Of a DNA stretch of 64,000 nt, positions 26,432-35,454 are shown in pieces. The first letter of the stretch is position 1. Each line of letters opens with the position of its first letter. The stretch spans positions 744,001-808,000 of the forward strand of contig NZ_BOSG01000001.1 in the NCBI RefSeq assembly GCF_018403225.1, read 5' to 3'. The notes beneath the pieces were generated by a model that was given only the letters and a program-made list of their open reading frames with translations, made no database searches and had not been told where the DNA came from. Made by a program: the position numbers and the translations under genes. The stretch comes from Paenibacillus sp. J23TS9 (GTDB lineage: Bacteria; Bacillota; Bacilli; Paenibacillales; Paenibacillaceae).

Positions 26432-27880
26432 TCAAACTTGCACATTTGTTAAGTGCCCAGTAACTCTAAAATCCGGTATGTTCATGGATACATTGATGTT
26501 GAATTGAAAATCAATAGTTTGGTCATGGAATGTTATTGTATAAGTGACTACGTAAGGAGTTTCGATATAGAAAAGTGTAAGCTGTAATGTGTTTTCATCT
26601 TGCCATGTAGCGTATGTAATTACTTTTTGAAGATGCATGGATAAATCTTTATTAAATACATCCTTAGTATCCATTGGTTCAGTAAAATTAAATGGTAGAA
26701 TGTTGTCCCTATTATCCCCGTAAATAACTTGAAGTTCCAACAGCCCTTCCTTCAAATGGAAGGTTATCTTTTTAAGACCATGGGGGTTATCATTCATGAC
26801 ATAACTACTAGCATTTACGATTGGCATGTTGACGGGCACAGGCTTTATTGCAGGAACAGAATTAGGAATTATAGATAATAGTTTTTGCAATTCGATATTG
26901 TATTCAGGATTGTAGGAAACATTATTGTCTAACTGGTCGATGATATGTTCATAAATTAAATCTAAAAGTGTCTGTAATGGCTTCATATTCTTGAAGCTAG
27001 AAGTTGCGGCAATGACTAAATTTTCTTTTGGGGCTACGAAACATAATTGACCGAATCCATCATCGCCCCTATAACAGCCGCGTCGACATAAATGAATTTG
27101 ATATCCATAACCTTGTGCTGAATCTATTCTTTCCGCTCCTGCACGATTATCACTTTGTTCCGTTGTAGCTAACTTTATGAATTGCTCAGAAACAATTCTT
27201 ATCCCTTCGTAAACCCCTCTATTCAAGAGCATAAGACCAAATTTAGCTATGCCTTCGGTTGGGATGCTCAATCCCATTCCGCCTGCTGAAATGCCCAATG
27301 GGCAGGTTTCCCATGATAGTCTTGATATCCCTAATGGTTCGAATAATCTAGGCATTAAAAAGTCAATCATATTTTGTCCTGTTACCTGTTTAATAATTGC
27401 AGACAACATGTATGTGGAATGAGTGCTGTAACGATAGTGACTTCCCGGTTCATGTTCAACATCTAAAGATAAATATGTCTTTACCCAATCCTGTTCATTC
27501 GCCACTGTAGCATAGATATTATCATGGTGACCTGCGTTCATTGATAACAAATGATGTACGGTCATTTTAGCTAAATTTGGTGTAATAATTCTCGGTAGTT
27601 TTTCAGGGAAAAAAGATATGACTTTATCATCTAAATTTAGGAAGCCATTATCCCAAGCGATTCCTACAGCTATAGAAGTAAAGCTTTTACTCAGAGAATA
27701 TAATAATTTTGGACTGTCCTTACGATAGGGGGGGCGAAAAAATTGAGCGATGGCTTTACCATCTTGTAGCAACATAAAGCTGTTTATTTCCAATTTTAAT
27801 TGTTCAATTCGTGTGAAAAACTCTACTAAAGCCTTCGAAGATAATCTGTGATTTTCAGGAATATCCGTTTCAATTGCCAA
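26432..27880 (-). CDS. Serine hydrolase, beta-lactamase (class C)-like family
   Basis: 482 aa from TTG 27880, 6 bases after AGGAGGAG. The SxxK motif is SLSK in LLYSLSKSFTSIAVGIAWD; the second motif appears as YSTHSTYML (Tyr-Ser rather than Tyr-x-Asn). GYGYQIHLCRRGCYRGDDGFGQ and the following VAPKENLVIAAT correspond to the end of the catalytic domain. A C-terminal beta-rich domain of about 150 residues follows. No signal peptide, so cytoplasmic. Such proteins are esterases, peptidases or DD-carboxypeptidase relatives; substrate unknown. Confidence 0.85.
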   Translation of the reverse strand: MAIETDIPENHRLSSKALVEFFTRIEQLKLEINSFMLLQDGKAIAQFFRPPYRKDSPKLLYSLSKSFTSIAVGIAWDNGFLNLDDKVISFFPEKLPRIITPNLAKMTVHHLLSMNAGHHDNIYATVANEQDWVKTYLSLDVEHEPGSHYRYSTHSTYMLSAIIKQVTGQNMIDFLMPRLFEPLGISRLSWETCPLGISAGGMGLSIPTEGIAKFGLMLLNRGVYEGIRIVSEQFIKLATTEQSDNRAGAERIDSAQGYGYQIHLCRRGCYRGDDGFGQLCFVAPKENLVIAATSSFKNMKPLQTLLDLIYEHIIDQLDNNVSYNPEYNIELQKLLSIIPNSVPAIKPVPVNMPIVNASSYVMNDNPHGLKKITFHLKEGLLELQVIYGDNRDNILPFNFTEPMDTKDVFNKDLSMHLQKVITYATWQDENTLQLTLFYIETPYVVTYTITFHDQTIDFQFNINVSMNIPDFRVTGHLTNVQV

Positions 27881-28091
27881 TCTCTGCTCCTCCTACCTAT
27901 TCATTTACGATAACTAGTTCTATAATTCCCCTCCAATTACCTGCTTCTTCGCTAGTATCGGTGATTGGTAAGTAGAGCCGACCTTGTTACCCCCACGGGG
28001 TGCCTGATGATTTGCTTCCTTCTCTTGCCGTAGGGTTTACCCTCGTTCGCTCCGTAAAAAATTTAGGATCATTACGCTAACGAGCAGTTTA
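27881..28091. other. Intergenic region, no gene seen
   Basis: Contains a more GC-rich patch (about 27970-28060) unlike its AT-rich surroundings, including CCCCCACGGGG. It might be a remnant of an inserted element, but I recognise no family or coding frame in it. Confidence 0.3.
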
Positions 28092-28178
28092 ATGGAACTG
28101 GATTGGAATCATAATAAAAATACTGGACTATTCGTTCCTGAAATATTATACTGTTCCTACAGAGAGGAGGGAGTAACC

Positions 28179-28754
28179 ATCGGACGTACAAAAGAGTTTG
28201 ACAAGGAGCGCGTACTTCATCAGGCAATGTTAGTTTTTTGGGAAAAAGGTTACGAAGCGACAAGCGTACCGGATTTATTAAAAGCAATGGGATTAAGCAG
28301 ATCAAGCTTGTACGAAACATTTGTGGACAAACAGACGCTTTATGTTGAGGCAATACACCATTACAAAAAAATAGGGCAAAAAAAAAGAAATCTCTTGGTA
28401 AATGCTCCGTCTGCGAAAGTTGGAATCCGCCAGTATTTTGATCAGCACATTACTTCCGCATTTGATGAGGATTCACCAAAAGGATGCTTGATAACAAATG
28501 CAACCATTGATATGGATTCACCAGATGAAGAACTACGTAAATTGATACGTGACCGATTTGAGGGATTGGAACAGTCTTTTTATGAACTTTTACGTAAAGG
28601 ACAGCAGACAGGAGAAATCGACCCCAAAAAAGATATAAAAGTGCTATCACATTTATTACTTAACCTTAATCATAGTATAAATGTAATTTCCAAAGTGAAA
28701 AGTGACAAGAAAGTTCTTCATGACATGATTAATATTGTGATTGAGATGCTGTAA
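28179..28754 (+). CDS. TetR family transcriptional regulator with apparent ATC start
   Basis: About 191 aa. The family start MGRTKEFD... aligns with an ATC codon at 28179, placed 8 bases after GAGGAGG (28164-28170). No ATG, GTG or TTG occurs in frame between that site and ATG 28092, which has no ribosome binding site. [26 protein letters not shown] and [17 protein letters not shown]-terminal TetR_C domain. A perfect 16-bp palindrome lies between it and the MFS gene, so it probably controls that pump. Confidence 0.85.
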   Translation: MGRTKEFDKERVLHQAMLVFWEKGYEATSVPDLLKAMGLSRSSLYETFVDKQTLYVEAIHHYKKIGQKKRNLLVNAPSAKVGIRQYFDQHITSAFDEDSPKGCLITNATIDMDSPDEELRKLIRDRFEGLEQSFYELLRKGQQTGEIDPKKDIKVLSHLLLNLNHSINVISKVKSDKKVLHDMINIVIEML

Positions 28755-28775
28755 CATATTTTTTTTTGATCTTAC

Positions 28776-28791
28776 CGGAACGATCGTTCCG
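28776..28791. promoter_or_regulatory. Perfect 16-bp palindrome, TetR operator candidate
   Basis: CGGAACGATCGTTCCG lies 22 bases after the tetR stop and 40 bases before the MFS start. A perfect dyad of this size at this position is typical of a TetR-family binding site. Confidence 0.65.
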
Positions 28792-28830
28792 AAAAATACA
28801 TCTTCCATAACTACTGTAAAGGGGCTTACT

Positions 28831-30024
28831 ATGAGTTTAAGCGTAAACCAAAAAGTTGAGAAAGCTGTTTCGTCTTGGATCACCCTCCTTCTAGCCATTT
28901 CGTGCGGTGTAATCGCCGCTAATCTCTATTATGCGCAGCCCCTGGTGGGACCAATCAGTTCAACAATCGGGTTATCTACAGAAATTGTAGGGCTTGTCGT
29001 CACACTAACCCAGATTGGTTACGGTATCGGCTTATTATTTATCGTACCCTTGGGAGACATTCTTGAAAACCGACGGCTGGTAGTGACATTATTGCTCTTC
29101 ACTGCAGTCGCTTTGGCGATTGCGGCAGTAGCGAATAATGCAGCGCTATTCCTCATAGCTTCACTGTTTATTGGGGTAGGGTCAGTCGCAGCTCAGGTGC
29201 TTGTACCTTATGCAGCTCATCTATCGCCCAATGCCTCGCGTGGACGTGCAGTTGGTAATGTCATGAGTGGTCTGTTACTCGGTATCATGCTTGCGCGTCC
29301 TGTATCGAGTTTGGTTGCAGATATCCTGAGCTGGCACGCTGTATTCTTCTTGTCTGCTGCAATGATCTTTGTTCTGGCACTTTTATTAGTAAAGGCGCTG
29401 CCTGCAAGGAAACCGTTGGTAAATGTAAAATACCCAACCCTTATGGGCTCCATGTGGCATTTACTCCGAACGACTCCGGTCCTGCGTCGTCGAGCGATCT
29501 ATCACGCTTGTGTGTTCGGAACATTTAGCCTGTTCTGGACAACGGTTCCTTTGTTATTGAGCAGCTCCACTTTTCATTTTTCTCAAAAAGAGATTGCATT
29601 ATTCGCACTGGTCGGAGTATCCGGAGCGGTTGCTGCGCCTGTGGCAGGACGTTTTGCAGATAGAGGCTGGATTCGACCTGCCACAGGATTAGCGCTAGCT
29701 ATTGTTATCATTTCTATATTGCTTCCCCTGATGATTCAAGGCGGTTCGACAACTGCAGTTGCAACCCTAGTCGTTGCAGCGATCCTTTTAGACATGGGAG
29801 TTTCTGCTAATCTGGTTCTTGGACAGCGTGTTATCTTTTCATTAGGGGCAGAGTTTCGTAGCCGATTAAATGGATTATACATGGCCATTTTTTTTCTTGG
29901 CGGTGCTATAGGATCTGCCTTAGGTGGTTGGGCATATGCCATAGGTGGCTGGAGTGCAGCGTTATGGATTGGAATAGCTTTTCCAATCATCGCGATGATT
30001 TATTATACGACAGAGAAAAATTAA
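28831..30024 (+). CDS. MFS transporter (drug efflux type)
   Basis: 397 aa from ATG 28831 (AAAGGGG six bases upstream). About twelve hydrophobic helices. Motif A-like loop is [12 protein letters not shown] between helices 2 and 3. The [14 protein letters not shown] start and [13 protein letters not shown] end are typical of the YgaY/AraJ-like group of MFS exporters. Follows a TetR gene and its palindrome. Substrate unknown, perhaps a toxic small molecule. Confidence 0.9.
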   Translation: MSLSVNQKVEKAVSSWITLLLAISCGVIAANLYYAQPLVGPISSTIGLSTEIVGLVVTLTQIGYGIGLLFIVPLGDILENRRLVVTLLLFTAVALAIAAVANNAALFLIASLFIGVGSVAAQVLVPYAAHLSPNASRGRAVGNVMSGLLLGIMLARPVSSLVADILSWHAVFFLSAAMIFVLALLLVKALPARKPLVNVKYPTLMGSMWHLLRTTPVLRRRAIYHACVFGTFSLFWTTVPLLLSSSTFHFSQKEIALFALVGVSGAVAAPVAGRFADRGWIRPATGLALAIVIISILLPLMIQGGSTTAVATLVVAAILLDMGVSANLVLGQRVIFSLGAEFRSRLNGLYMAIFFLGGAIGSALGGWAYAIGGWSAALWIGIAFPIIAMIYYTTEKN

Positions 30025-30059
30025 CTATATCTATAAATTAAGTAACGGGTATCACAATA

Positions 30060-30117
30060 AAAACAGCGGCCGTCTAAGACTTTATTTTTCAAGTCCTAGT
30101 GCGCCGCTGTTTCATTT
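30060..30117 (+). terminator. Terminator after the MFS gene
   Basis: AAACAGCGGC (30061-30070) pairs perfectly with GCCGCTGTTT (30103-30112), with a second inner stem and a T-rich tail. Confidence 0.8.
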
Positions 30118-30318
30118 TAAGTGACCGACACTCAAGTCACGTGGAATGCGTAATATTGATGGTACTGAAAGAATAGATGAGATGTAACAGTATTGCACAA
30201 GGTTTGTTTTTGCTGGTAGGTTACTTGGCTCAGTTGCTCAGCGGTTTGATCCCGCAGGCTAGCCTAATACGAATAAGATCTATAGATGAAGATATACTCG
30301 CCTGTTATGAAACTGAAA
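30118..30318. other. Intergenic region, no gene seen
   Basis: A 68-codon + frame (30177-30383) exists but has no ribosome binding site and runs into the converging gene and its terminator. I see no family match and no repeat. Confidence 0.4.
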
Positions 30319-30344
30319 AAGCCCCTAAAAGGGATAAGGGGCTT
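30319..30344 (-). terminator. Terminator of the NAD-epimerase gene
   Basis: AAGCCCCT (30319-30326) pairs with AGGGGCTT (30337-30344). Read on the - strand, it ends in a T run (complement of 30316-30320). Confidence 0.85.
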
Positions 30345-30352
30345 AAAAGCTA

Positions 30353-31201
30353 TTACAATGCTCCTGCATCCCTTGCCGTATAGAAGGAAGGGAATATAGG
30401 ACGATAGTTTAATTCGTTCCGTATGCGTGTTGTATCCACGATCATATCCCATGGATTGAATTCTTGCTGTAAGGCTCCCACTAATTCTTGGTGGGGAAAA
30501 CCATGGAGTTGAACCAGCTCTGACACTGTTATGGGGGAGTCATCGGCAACGTTATAGATGCTGCCATCAATGTCCGGTGTGGTGGTGGCAAGTAGCAGCG
30601 CTTGGCCTACATCCGCATGGTGTACCATATGGAGTCGTTTGGCAGGGTTCCATTTGCTCATGATCGGCAGAAATTCCGAGATATGGGGATCACGCTCTCC
30701 ATAGACAAAAGCAAACCTTACGATACGAAGCCCTAATCCCTGCTCATGATGCATCAGAAGCAAATCTTTTTCAGCTGCCGCTTTAGTTTGTGGATAAGGG
30801 AATGCAGGTCGTAGCCCATCTTCTTCACGGCTCGGTCTGCTATGAGTACCTGCACCATACACTAAATTTGTGCTAGCAAACACAAACCTTGGAACATTCG
30901 CCTTCAGGGCAGCCTCTGCTAAAACAATGCTGGCATCGATGTTTGACATTCTCGCAGTTGCTTCATCTACTCCACGAAATTGTGCCGCCAGATGTACCAC
31001 GGTATCCATGCCTTGCAACGCAGTTGCGAGATTTTCTATGTGCAAGAGGTCACCTTCTATAACCTCGACCCCTTGCTGTCGAAAAGAATCCGCCTTCGAA
31101 ACATCGCGAACCAAAATTTTAATGTTATGACCACGTTGCAGTAAACGAGGTACAAACCGGCTTCCGATTTTTCCTGTTGCTCCAGTTACGAATATATTCA
31201 C
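30353..31201 (-). CDS. NAD-dependent epimerase/dehydratase family protein
   Basis: 282 aa from GTG 31201, 9 bases after GAGGAGG. N-terminal Rossmann motif FVTGATGKIGSRFV, then DTVVHLAAQFRGVDEA, FASTNLVYG and YPQTKAAAEKDLL (YxxxK with Tyr of FPYPQTK). Extended SDR of the NAD(P)-sugar epimerase type; substrate unknown. Divergent from a MmyB-type regulator, the usual arrangement for an SDR controlled by it. Confidence 0.88.
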   Translation of the reverse strand: MNIFVTGATGKIGSRFVPRLLQRGHNIKILVRDVSKADSFRQQGVEVIEGDLLHIENLATALQGMDTVVHLAAQFRGVDEATARMSNIDASIVLAEAALKANVPRFVFASTNLVYGAGTHSRPSREEDGLRPAFPYPQTKAAAEKDLLLMHHEQGLGLRIVRFAFVYGERDPHISEFLPIMSKWNPAKRLHMVHHADVGQALLLATTTPDIDGSIYNVADDSPITVSELVQLHGFPHQELVGALQQEFNPWDMIVDTTRIRNELNYRPIFPSFYTARDAGAL

Positions 31202-31231
31202 TTTCGATGTCCTCCTCATATTGTCGATGCT

Positions 31232-31244
31232 ATACTTGTAGTAT
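31232..31244. promoter_or_regulatory. Small inverted repeat in the epimerase-XRE divergent region
   Basis: ATACT-TGT-AGTAT. Overlaps the probable - strand promoter; operator role is a guess. Confidence 0.3.
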
Positions 31245-31318
31245 TACAGATTGTGGAATCAACAACCTTCCTGTGTTTATCGTACGATTGGCAGTGTTAG
31301 GATAAAGGGGATTAAACT

Positions 31319-32140
31319 ATGAAAAAGAGTTTTACAAACGAATCGCTGGGTGAATTTTTGCGAGCACGTCGAGAGCGCCTTACCCCGGAAGAAGTAGGGT
31401 TGCCGTCATATGGTCGACGCCGAACGCTTGGACTTCGACGTGAAGAGGTGGCCCAACTTGCCCATATAAGTACCTCGTGGTATACCTCATTAGAACAGGG
31501 CAGAGTAGTTAATCCGTCCGAGCAGGTACTGGATGGTTTGTCCGAAGGGTTACGATTGTCCATGGATGAACGACGTCATCTCCACATGCTGGCAAGCCAA
31601 ACAGATTTGGAGAAAGATGAAATGGATCAAGAGGTGAGTACCGGTTTGGAGCGAACAGTGTTTGCTCCTGAACCTAATCCAGCTTTTATACTGGGGAGAA
31701 GTTGGGATTTATTGATGTGGAACAAAGCGGCGGAGGTTGTGTTTAGACTACCGGTTTTTTCTAAGGAAATGCAGCAGCGGCCCAATTGGCTAAGACGGTT
31801 TTTGACTGATCCATCGCTTCAAATGAACAACTTGGATTGGGAAGAAAAAGCGCGTGTCATGATTGCACGGTTTCGAGCAGATTACGTGTACTGCCAACAT
31901 GACCCGAGGTTTAAGGAACTGATAGAGGAATTTATGCAGATAAGTGAACTGTTCCGTTCTTGCTGGCTGCGACATGACGTTCAAGTCATCACCGATTGCC
32001 ACAAGCGATGGAGTGACTCCTTGATCGGGGAGATGGAGTTTGAGCACGTGACATTACAGCAACCAAACTACCCGACGCTAAAGATCATGATTTATATCGC
32101 TTCATCATCGACTGCAGAGCATCTCAAGAGTTTACTGTGA
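31319..32140 (+). CDS. Helix-turn-helix regulator with MmyB-like ligand-binding domain
   Basis: 273 aa. N-terminal XRE HTH with the typical LGEFLRARRERLTPEEVGLP, RRRTLGLRREEVAQLAHIS and WYTSLEQGR signature, then a MmyB-type PAS-like domain (about 105-270: NPAFILGRSWDLLMWNKAAEVVF). The family controls divergently placed SDR genes and may bind fatty acid-like ligands. Divergent from the epimerase. Confidence 0.92.
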   Translation: MKKSFTNESLGEFLRARRERLTPEEVGLPSYGRRRTLGLRREEVAQLAHISTSWYTSLEQGRVVNPSEQVLDGLSEGLRLSMDERRHLHMLASQTDLEKDEMDQEVSTGLERTVFAPEPNPAFILGRSWDLLMWNKAAEVVFRLPVFSKEMQQRPNWLRRFLTDPSLQMNNLDWEEKARVMIARFRADYVYCQHDPRFKELIEEFMQISELFRSCWLRHDVQVITDCHKRWSDSLIGEMEFEHVTLQQPNYPTLKIMIYIASSSTAEHLKSLL

Positions 32141-32169
32141 TCTTAAGAAAAGTCGTTACCTGCTGGGCA

Positions 32170-32290
32170 ATAGATAGAATGCTCCTTGCAGGCTTTGTGG
32201 CAGATCACTTATTACGACGAAAAATTAATCCCCTTGTAGATTTCAGGTTTATCCATGAGCTGCTTACTCGTTTACTTTACTGCAGATCTT
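32170..32290 (+). pseudogene. Remnant of an IS1182-type transposase (N-terminal fragment)
   Basis: A frame running 32137-32379 contains VADHLLRRKINPLVDFRFIH and ELLTRLLYC, matching the N-terminal region of IS1182-family transposases (pattern DHLLR.ID...DFSFI..L....Y). The rest of the transposase and the terminal repeats are missing, and what follows is unrelated. A decayed insertion sequence. Confidence 0.6.
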
Positions 32291-32412
32291 GTAGAATCAT
32301 TCAAAAAGCTGCCGTACAGCTCAGAAGCAATGTTCTTGTTAAAGTACTAAGAAGCTACCGGGGAGGTTTCATTGAATGAAAATCCCGGATTATTTCCTAG
32401 AGGGGTATAGCT

Positions 32413-32946
32413 ATGTATATACATGAAAATATGAAAAGCGTATCTTTAGGTACTCGTATAATCGCATTTTTGTGGGATTATGTGATCATTGCGGGCTATC
32501 TGCTCCTGCTGGTGGGCCTATCTTTTCTTATACGCCCGTGGTTGGTTCCGCTGTTTACGACAAGTGCCTTACTGGCAGAGATCACCGGTTTTCTATTTAT
32601 TACCCTGCCAGTGTATTTGTATTTTGCCATATGTGAGTGTTCCAAATCACATGCGACATGGGGGAAACGGAAAATGGGGATTGTAGTAAGCGGTATTCGC
32701 GGTCAATCCATCGGACTCGGTTCCTCGCTTTTTCGTTCTGCGCTTAAATTCCTTCCTTGGGAGCTGGCCCATTTCACGATTTGGCACATGGTTATTCCTT
32801 CCGGTTACCCCGATCCGATCATTTATGTTTTATTGTCGGCAGTCTATGGACTAATACTCTTCTACCTGCTTAGTTCATTGTGGAGTAAAAATAAACAAAC
32901 GATATATGATGTGATTTCAGGAACGGTAATCAGGCACAAGGAATAG
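32413..32946 (+). CDS. RDD family membrane protein
   Basis: 177 aa. Begins with the RDD pattern (LGTRIIAFLWDYVIIAGYLLLL), with Arg and Asp in the first helix, followed by further helices (about 45-70, 105-125 region, 133-155) and TWGKRKMGIVV before the conserved C-terminal YDVISGTVI. Integral membrane protein of unknown function, no obvious partner. Confidence 0.82.
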   Translation: MYIHENMKSVSLGTRIIAFLWDYVIIAGYLLLLVGLSFLIRPWLVPLFTTSALLAEITGFLFITLPVYLYFAICECSKSHATWGKRKMGIVVSGIRGQSIGLGSSLFRSALKFLPWELAHFTIWHMVIPSGYPDPIIYVLLSAVYGLILFYLLSSLWSKNKQTIYDVISGTVIRHKE

Positions 32947-33017
32947 AGAACTCCTTCACATATTCAGACTTTTACCGGGTTAACGTCCGTTCATATTAAT
33001 TCTCGGAGAGAAAACTC

Positions 33018-33049
33018 TTGACCCTCACATTAATGTCAGGGTATAGAAT
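33018..33049 (+). promoter_or_regulatory. MerR-type promoter with dyad in an extended spacer
   Basis: -35 TTGACC (33018-33023) and -10 TATAGA (33042-33047; spacer 18) or TAGAAT (33044-33049; spacer 20). The spacer is filled by ACCCTCACATTAATGTCAGG plus GT (33021-33042), a near-perfect dyad. This is the classic layout for MerR activators that untwist the promoter. Confidence 0.75.
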
Positions 33050-33083
33050 GAAATCGAATCGTTCATGTAGGAGGCGCTGAAGC

Positions 33084-33455
33084 ATGAAAATTGGAGAACT
33101 TGCAGCACGTACCGGAGTCAGCATCCGTTCGCTTCGTTATTACGACGAGCAGGGATTGCTTACGCCGGTTCGGCGCGAGAATGGCTACCGGGAATATTCG
33201 CCATTTGCGGAAGAGCAGGTGCGGACCATACAGCTGTATCTCAATCTGGGACTGTCTACGGAGCAGATCGCCAGTTTTCTGCACTGCGTCTTGACGAGTA
33301 AAGAGGCGTTCTGCAAGGAAGTGTTTCCGGTTTACCGCCAAAAACTCGCGGAGATCGAAGCACAAATACTCCAGCTGCAAAACATCAAGGCGAATCTGGA
33401 GGAACGCATGCAGTCGATTCTAGATGAACGGGAAACCAGCGAACCGGAGGACTGA
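33084..33455 (+). CDS. MerR family transcriptional regulator
   Basis: 123 aa. N-terminal MerR winged helix: MKIGELAARTGVSIRSLRYY followed by DEQGLLTPVRRENGYREYS, then a coiled-coil helix to the end. Cys95ish and one more Cys (ASFLHCVLTSKEAFCKEVF) lie in the dimerisation helix region and could sense thiol stress, but no metal-binding C-terminal loop is clear. It autoregulates through the dyad upstream and is followed two bases later by a thioredoxin gene. Confidence 0.9.
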   Translation: MKIGELAARTGVSIRSLRYYDEQGLLTPVRRENGYREYSPFAEEQVRTIQLYLNLGLSTEQIASFLHCVLTSKEAFCKEVFPVYRQKLAEIEAQILQLQNIKANLEERMQSILDERETSEPED

Positions 33456-33457
33456 AC

Positions 33458-33778
33458 ATGAGTATTGAAACGATCAACGCATCAACTTTTCAGCGTGCTA
33501 TTCAAGAGAAGGAAGTGACGTTTGTCGATTTTGTCACGAAGTGGTGCCCGCCCTGTAAAGTGCTGCTTCCTATTCTTGACGAAATGAGTAATGAAGAAGG
33601 GGACCGACTGTCGATCCTAAAAGTGGATTGTGACGAATCACCTGAGATAGCCGCTGAATTCGGTGTCATGTCCACGCCTACTGTAATCGTGTTTCGTAAC
33701 GGCGAACCGATGGATAAATTGATTGGACTCAGACCCAAAGGAGTGTACCAGGCGGCGCTTGCGAGGTATGTGGAGTAG
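33458..33778 (+). CDS. Thioredoxin-family protein
   Basis: 106 aa. The active site is WCPPC (KWCPPCKVLLPIL), one residue different from the classical WCGPC; the cis-Pro is present in MSTPTVIVF. No signal peptide, so cytoplasmic. Coupled to the MerR gene (2-base gap), so it is probably part of a stress response sensed by that regulator. Confidence 0.92.
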   Translation: MSIETINASTFQRAIQEKEVTFVDFVTKWCPPCKVLLPILDEMSNEEGDRLSILKVDCDESPEIAAEFGVMSTPTVIVFRNGEPMDKLIGLRPKGVYQAALARYVE

Positions 33779-33899
33779 AGTGTAAGACGAATGTAGAAAA
33801 TGTAGCAGATGACTTTCAGGCAGTTTAATGTGAATTAGATGCGAGAGCCCAACAATGGATTCTAATTAAATATGAATTATGCAAAATAGAGAATAAAGA

Positions 33900-33935
33900 A
33901 GACGCTTGGATGTATATGATCCAGGCGTCTTTTTG
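33900..33935 (+). terminator. Terminator after the thioredoxin gene
   Basis: A 12-bp imperfect stem (33900-33911 with 33919-33930) and five T's. It lies about 120 bases after the stop. The rest of 33779-34073 shows only AT-rich sequence and the ribosome binding site of the next gene. Confidence 0.8.
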
Positions 33936-34073
33936 TCTTTTATTCAATCAGCTAACAAGAACAAAATACAATATTCGTCAAATATTTGAGATTAATAACA
34001 AAAAAATCCAATACTTTACAAATGCTATAAGTTATAATAATTAACAAATATATTAAAATTTGAGAGGTGTTCT

Positions 34074-35228
34074 ATGAATTCAGTCTACATTACAGGTATG
34101 GGTAAGTTTCTTCCTGGATCTCCGGTTAGCAATGATGAAATGGAGGATTATCTCGGCAAAATTGGAGGCAAGCCTTCCAAAACCAAGCGTCTTATTCTTG
34201 AGAAGAATCAAATTCGGTATCGCTATTATGCGATGGATAAAGAACAGAAGAGTTTATACACGAACGCAGAGATGGCTTCTCTGGCTATTCGAGATGCATT
34301 AGAACGAAATGGGAACGTGGCAGATCATGATATCGGGTTCCTTGCGACAGGTACGACTAGAGGTGACGTGCTTTTACCTGGCTTTGCGAGTATGGTGCAT
34401 GCAGAGAGCGGTTTACCCGTTATGGAAATTGCATCGCATTCCGGGTTATGTGCGGGTGGAATGCATGCCCTTAAGAATGCTTATTTACATATTAAATCCG
34501 GTGAGCATGAAGTTGCGATCTCTTGTGCCAGTGAGTTTCTTAGCCGTGAATTTAAACATACCAAATATGAAGCGCAGGGTATTCATGGCAGCAGCCGAGT
34601 ACCCTTCGACACGGATTTTTTACGATTTATGCTATCGGATGGAGCAGGTGCAGCTATATTGCAAAATACTCCCTCCAGCGTGGGACAATCGCTCCGAATT
34701 GAATGGATTGATAACAAGTCGTATGCGAATAAATACGATGTTTGTATGTATTCAGGAATGAGTAAAGAAGACGGAAATCAATCCTGGCTTGATTATTCAT
34801 CCATTCATGAAGCGGCGGATCATGGAGTCCTTAATCTGAAGCAAGATGTACGGCTTGTAAATGAAATAACAAAGGTAGGAGTAATTCGATTTTTGGAACT
34901 TGTGGAGGAAGGGCGGTTTGACCCTAAGGCGATTGATTGGATGGTCTGTCATTATTCATCTCATGTTTTCAAGGAAGAAATATTCCGGTTATTGGAACTT
35001 GGCGGGGTGACAATCCCGGAAGAGAAATGGTTTACGAATTTATACACGAAGGGCAATACGGGCTCGGCTTCGATTTATATTATGCTGGAGGAAATGCTGA
35101 ATTCGGGACAACTCTCTGAGGGAGAGCAGGTGTTGTGCGTAGTGCCCGAAAGCGGTAGATTCCAAACCTCTGTCATGCTGTTGACTGTATTGGGATCATC
35201 ATCAGAGTCGACACATGTAACCCAATAA
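34074..35228 (+). CDS. Beta-ketoacyl synthase III-type protein, StlD/DarB-like
   Basis: 384 aa thiolase-fold ketosynthase. Catalytic Cys126 in GLCAGGMHALKNAY, His293 in MVCHYSSHVF and Asn328 in GNTGSASIYIMLEE give the FabH-type Cys-His-Asn triad. The N-terminal pattern FLPGSPVSNDEMEDYLG and the KPSKTKR then QIRYRYYAMD stretch resemble the StlD/DarB ketosynthases that build dialkylresorcinols and cyclohexanediones, as I recall them, more than housekeeping FabH. No aromatase, acyl carrier protein or second ketosynthase is nearby. AGAGGTG precedes the ATG. Confidence 0.82.
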   Translation: MNSVYITGMGKFLPGSPVSNDEMEDYLGKIGGKPSKTKRLILEKNQIRYRYYAMDKEQKSLYTNAEMASLAIRDALERNGNVADHDIGFLATGTTRGDVLLPGFASMVHAESGLPVMEIASHSGLCAGGMHALKNAYLHIKSGEHEVAISCASEFLSREFKHTKYEAQGIHGSSRVPFDTDFLRFMLSDGAGAAILQNTPSSVGQSLRIEWIDNKSYANKYDVCMYSGMSKEDGNQSWLDYSSIHEAADHGVLNLKQDVRLVNEITKVGVIRFLELVEEGRFDPKAIDWMVCHYSSHVFKEEIFRLLELGGVTIPEEKWFTNLYTKGNTGSASIYIMLEEMLNSGQLSEGEQVLCVVPESGRFQTSVMLLTVLGSSSESTHVTQ

Positions 35229-35298
35229 TCTGTCAGAAAAAATATTCTTCCGACTACCATGTCCATTGAAGGACTATAGAAGTGGAATGATAAAAACT

Positions 35299-35328
35299 AG
35301 AGCCATCCGCAATTTGGGTGGTTCTTTT
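35299..35328 (+). terminator. Terminator after the ketosynthase gene
   Basis: AGAGCCATCC (35299-35308) pairs with GGGTGGTTCT (35316-35325, with G.U pairs), followed by T's. Confidence 0.75.
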
Positions 35329-35400
35329 ATGTTGCCAGGCAGGTTGTTGGGCCTCATTACAATTCAACAAAAGTCTTTACATTTTATTCCTATTAGAATA

Positions 35401-35432
35401 ACATCTAATTTAATGATATATAAATTAGATGT
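35401..35432. promoter_or_regulatory. Long inverted repeat before the ArsR-DUF2087 gene
   Basis: ACATCTAATTT and AAATTAGATGT, perfect 11-base arms with a 10-base spacer, ending 22 bases before the start codon. An operator for the ArsR-type protein is the simplest reading; it also forms an RNA hairpin, but without a T run. Confidence 0.6.
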
Positions 35433-35454
35433 TTGTTGAATTTGGAGGTCGATT

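Noticed and set aside
30177..30383. 68-aa + frame
   Set aside because: Runs through a terminator and into the end of the convergent epimerase gene; no ribosome binding site.
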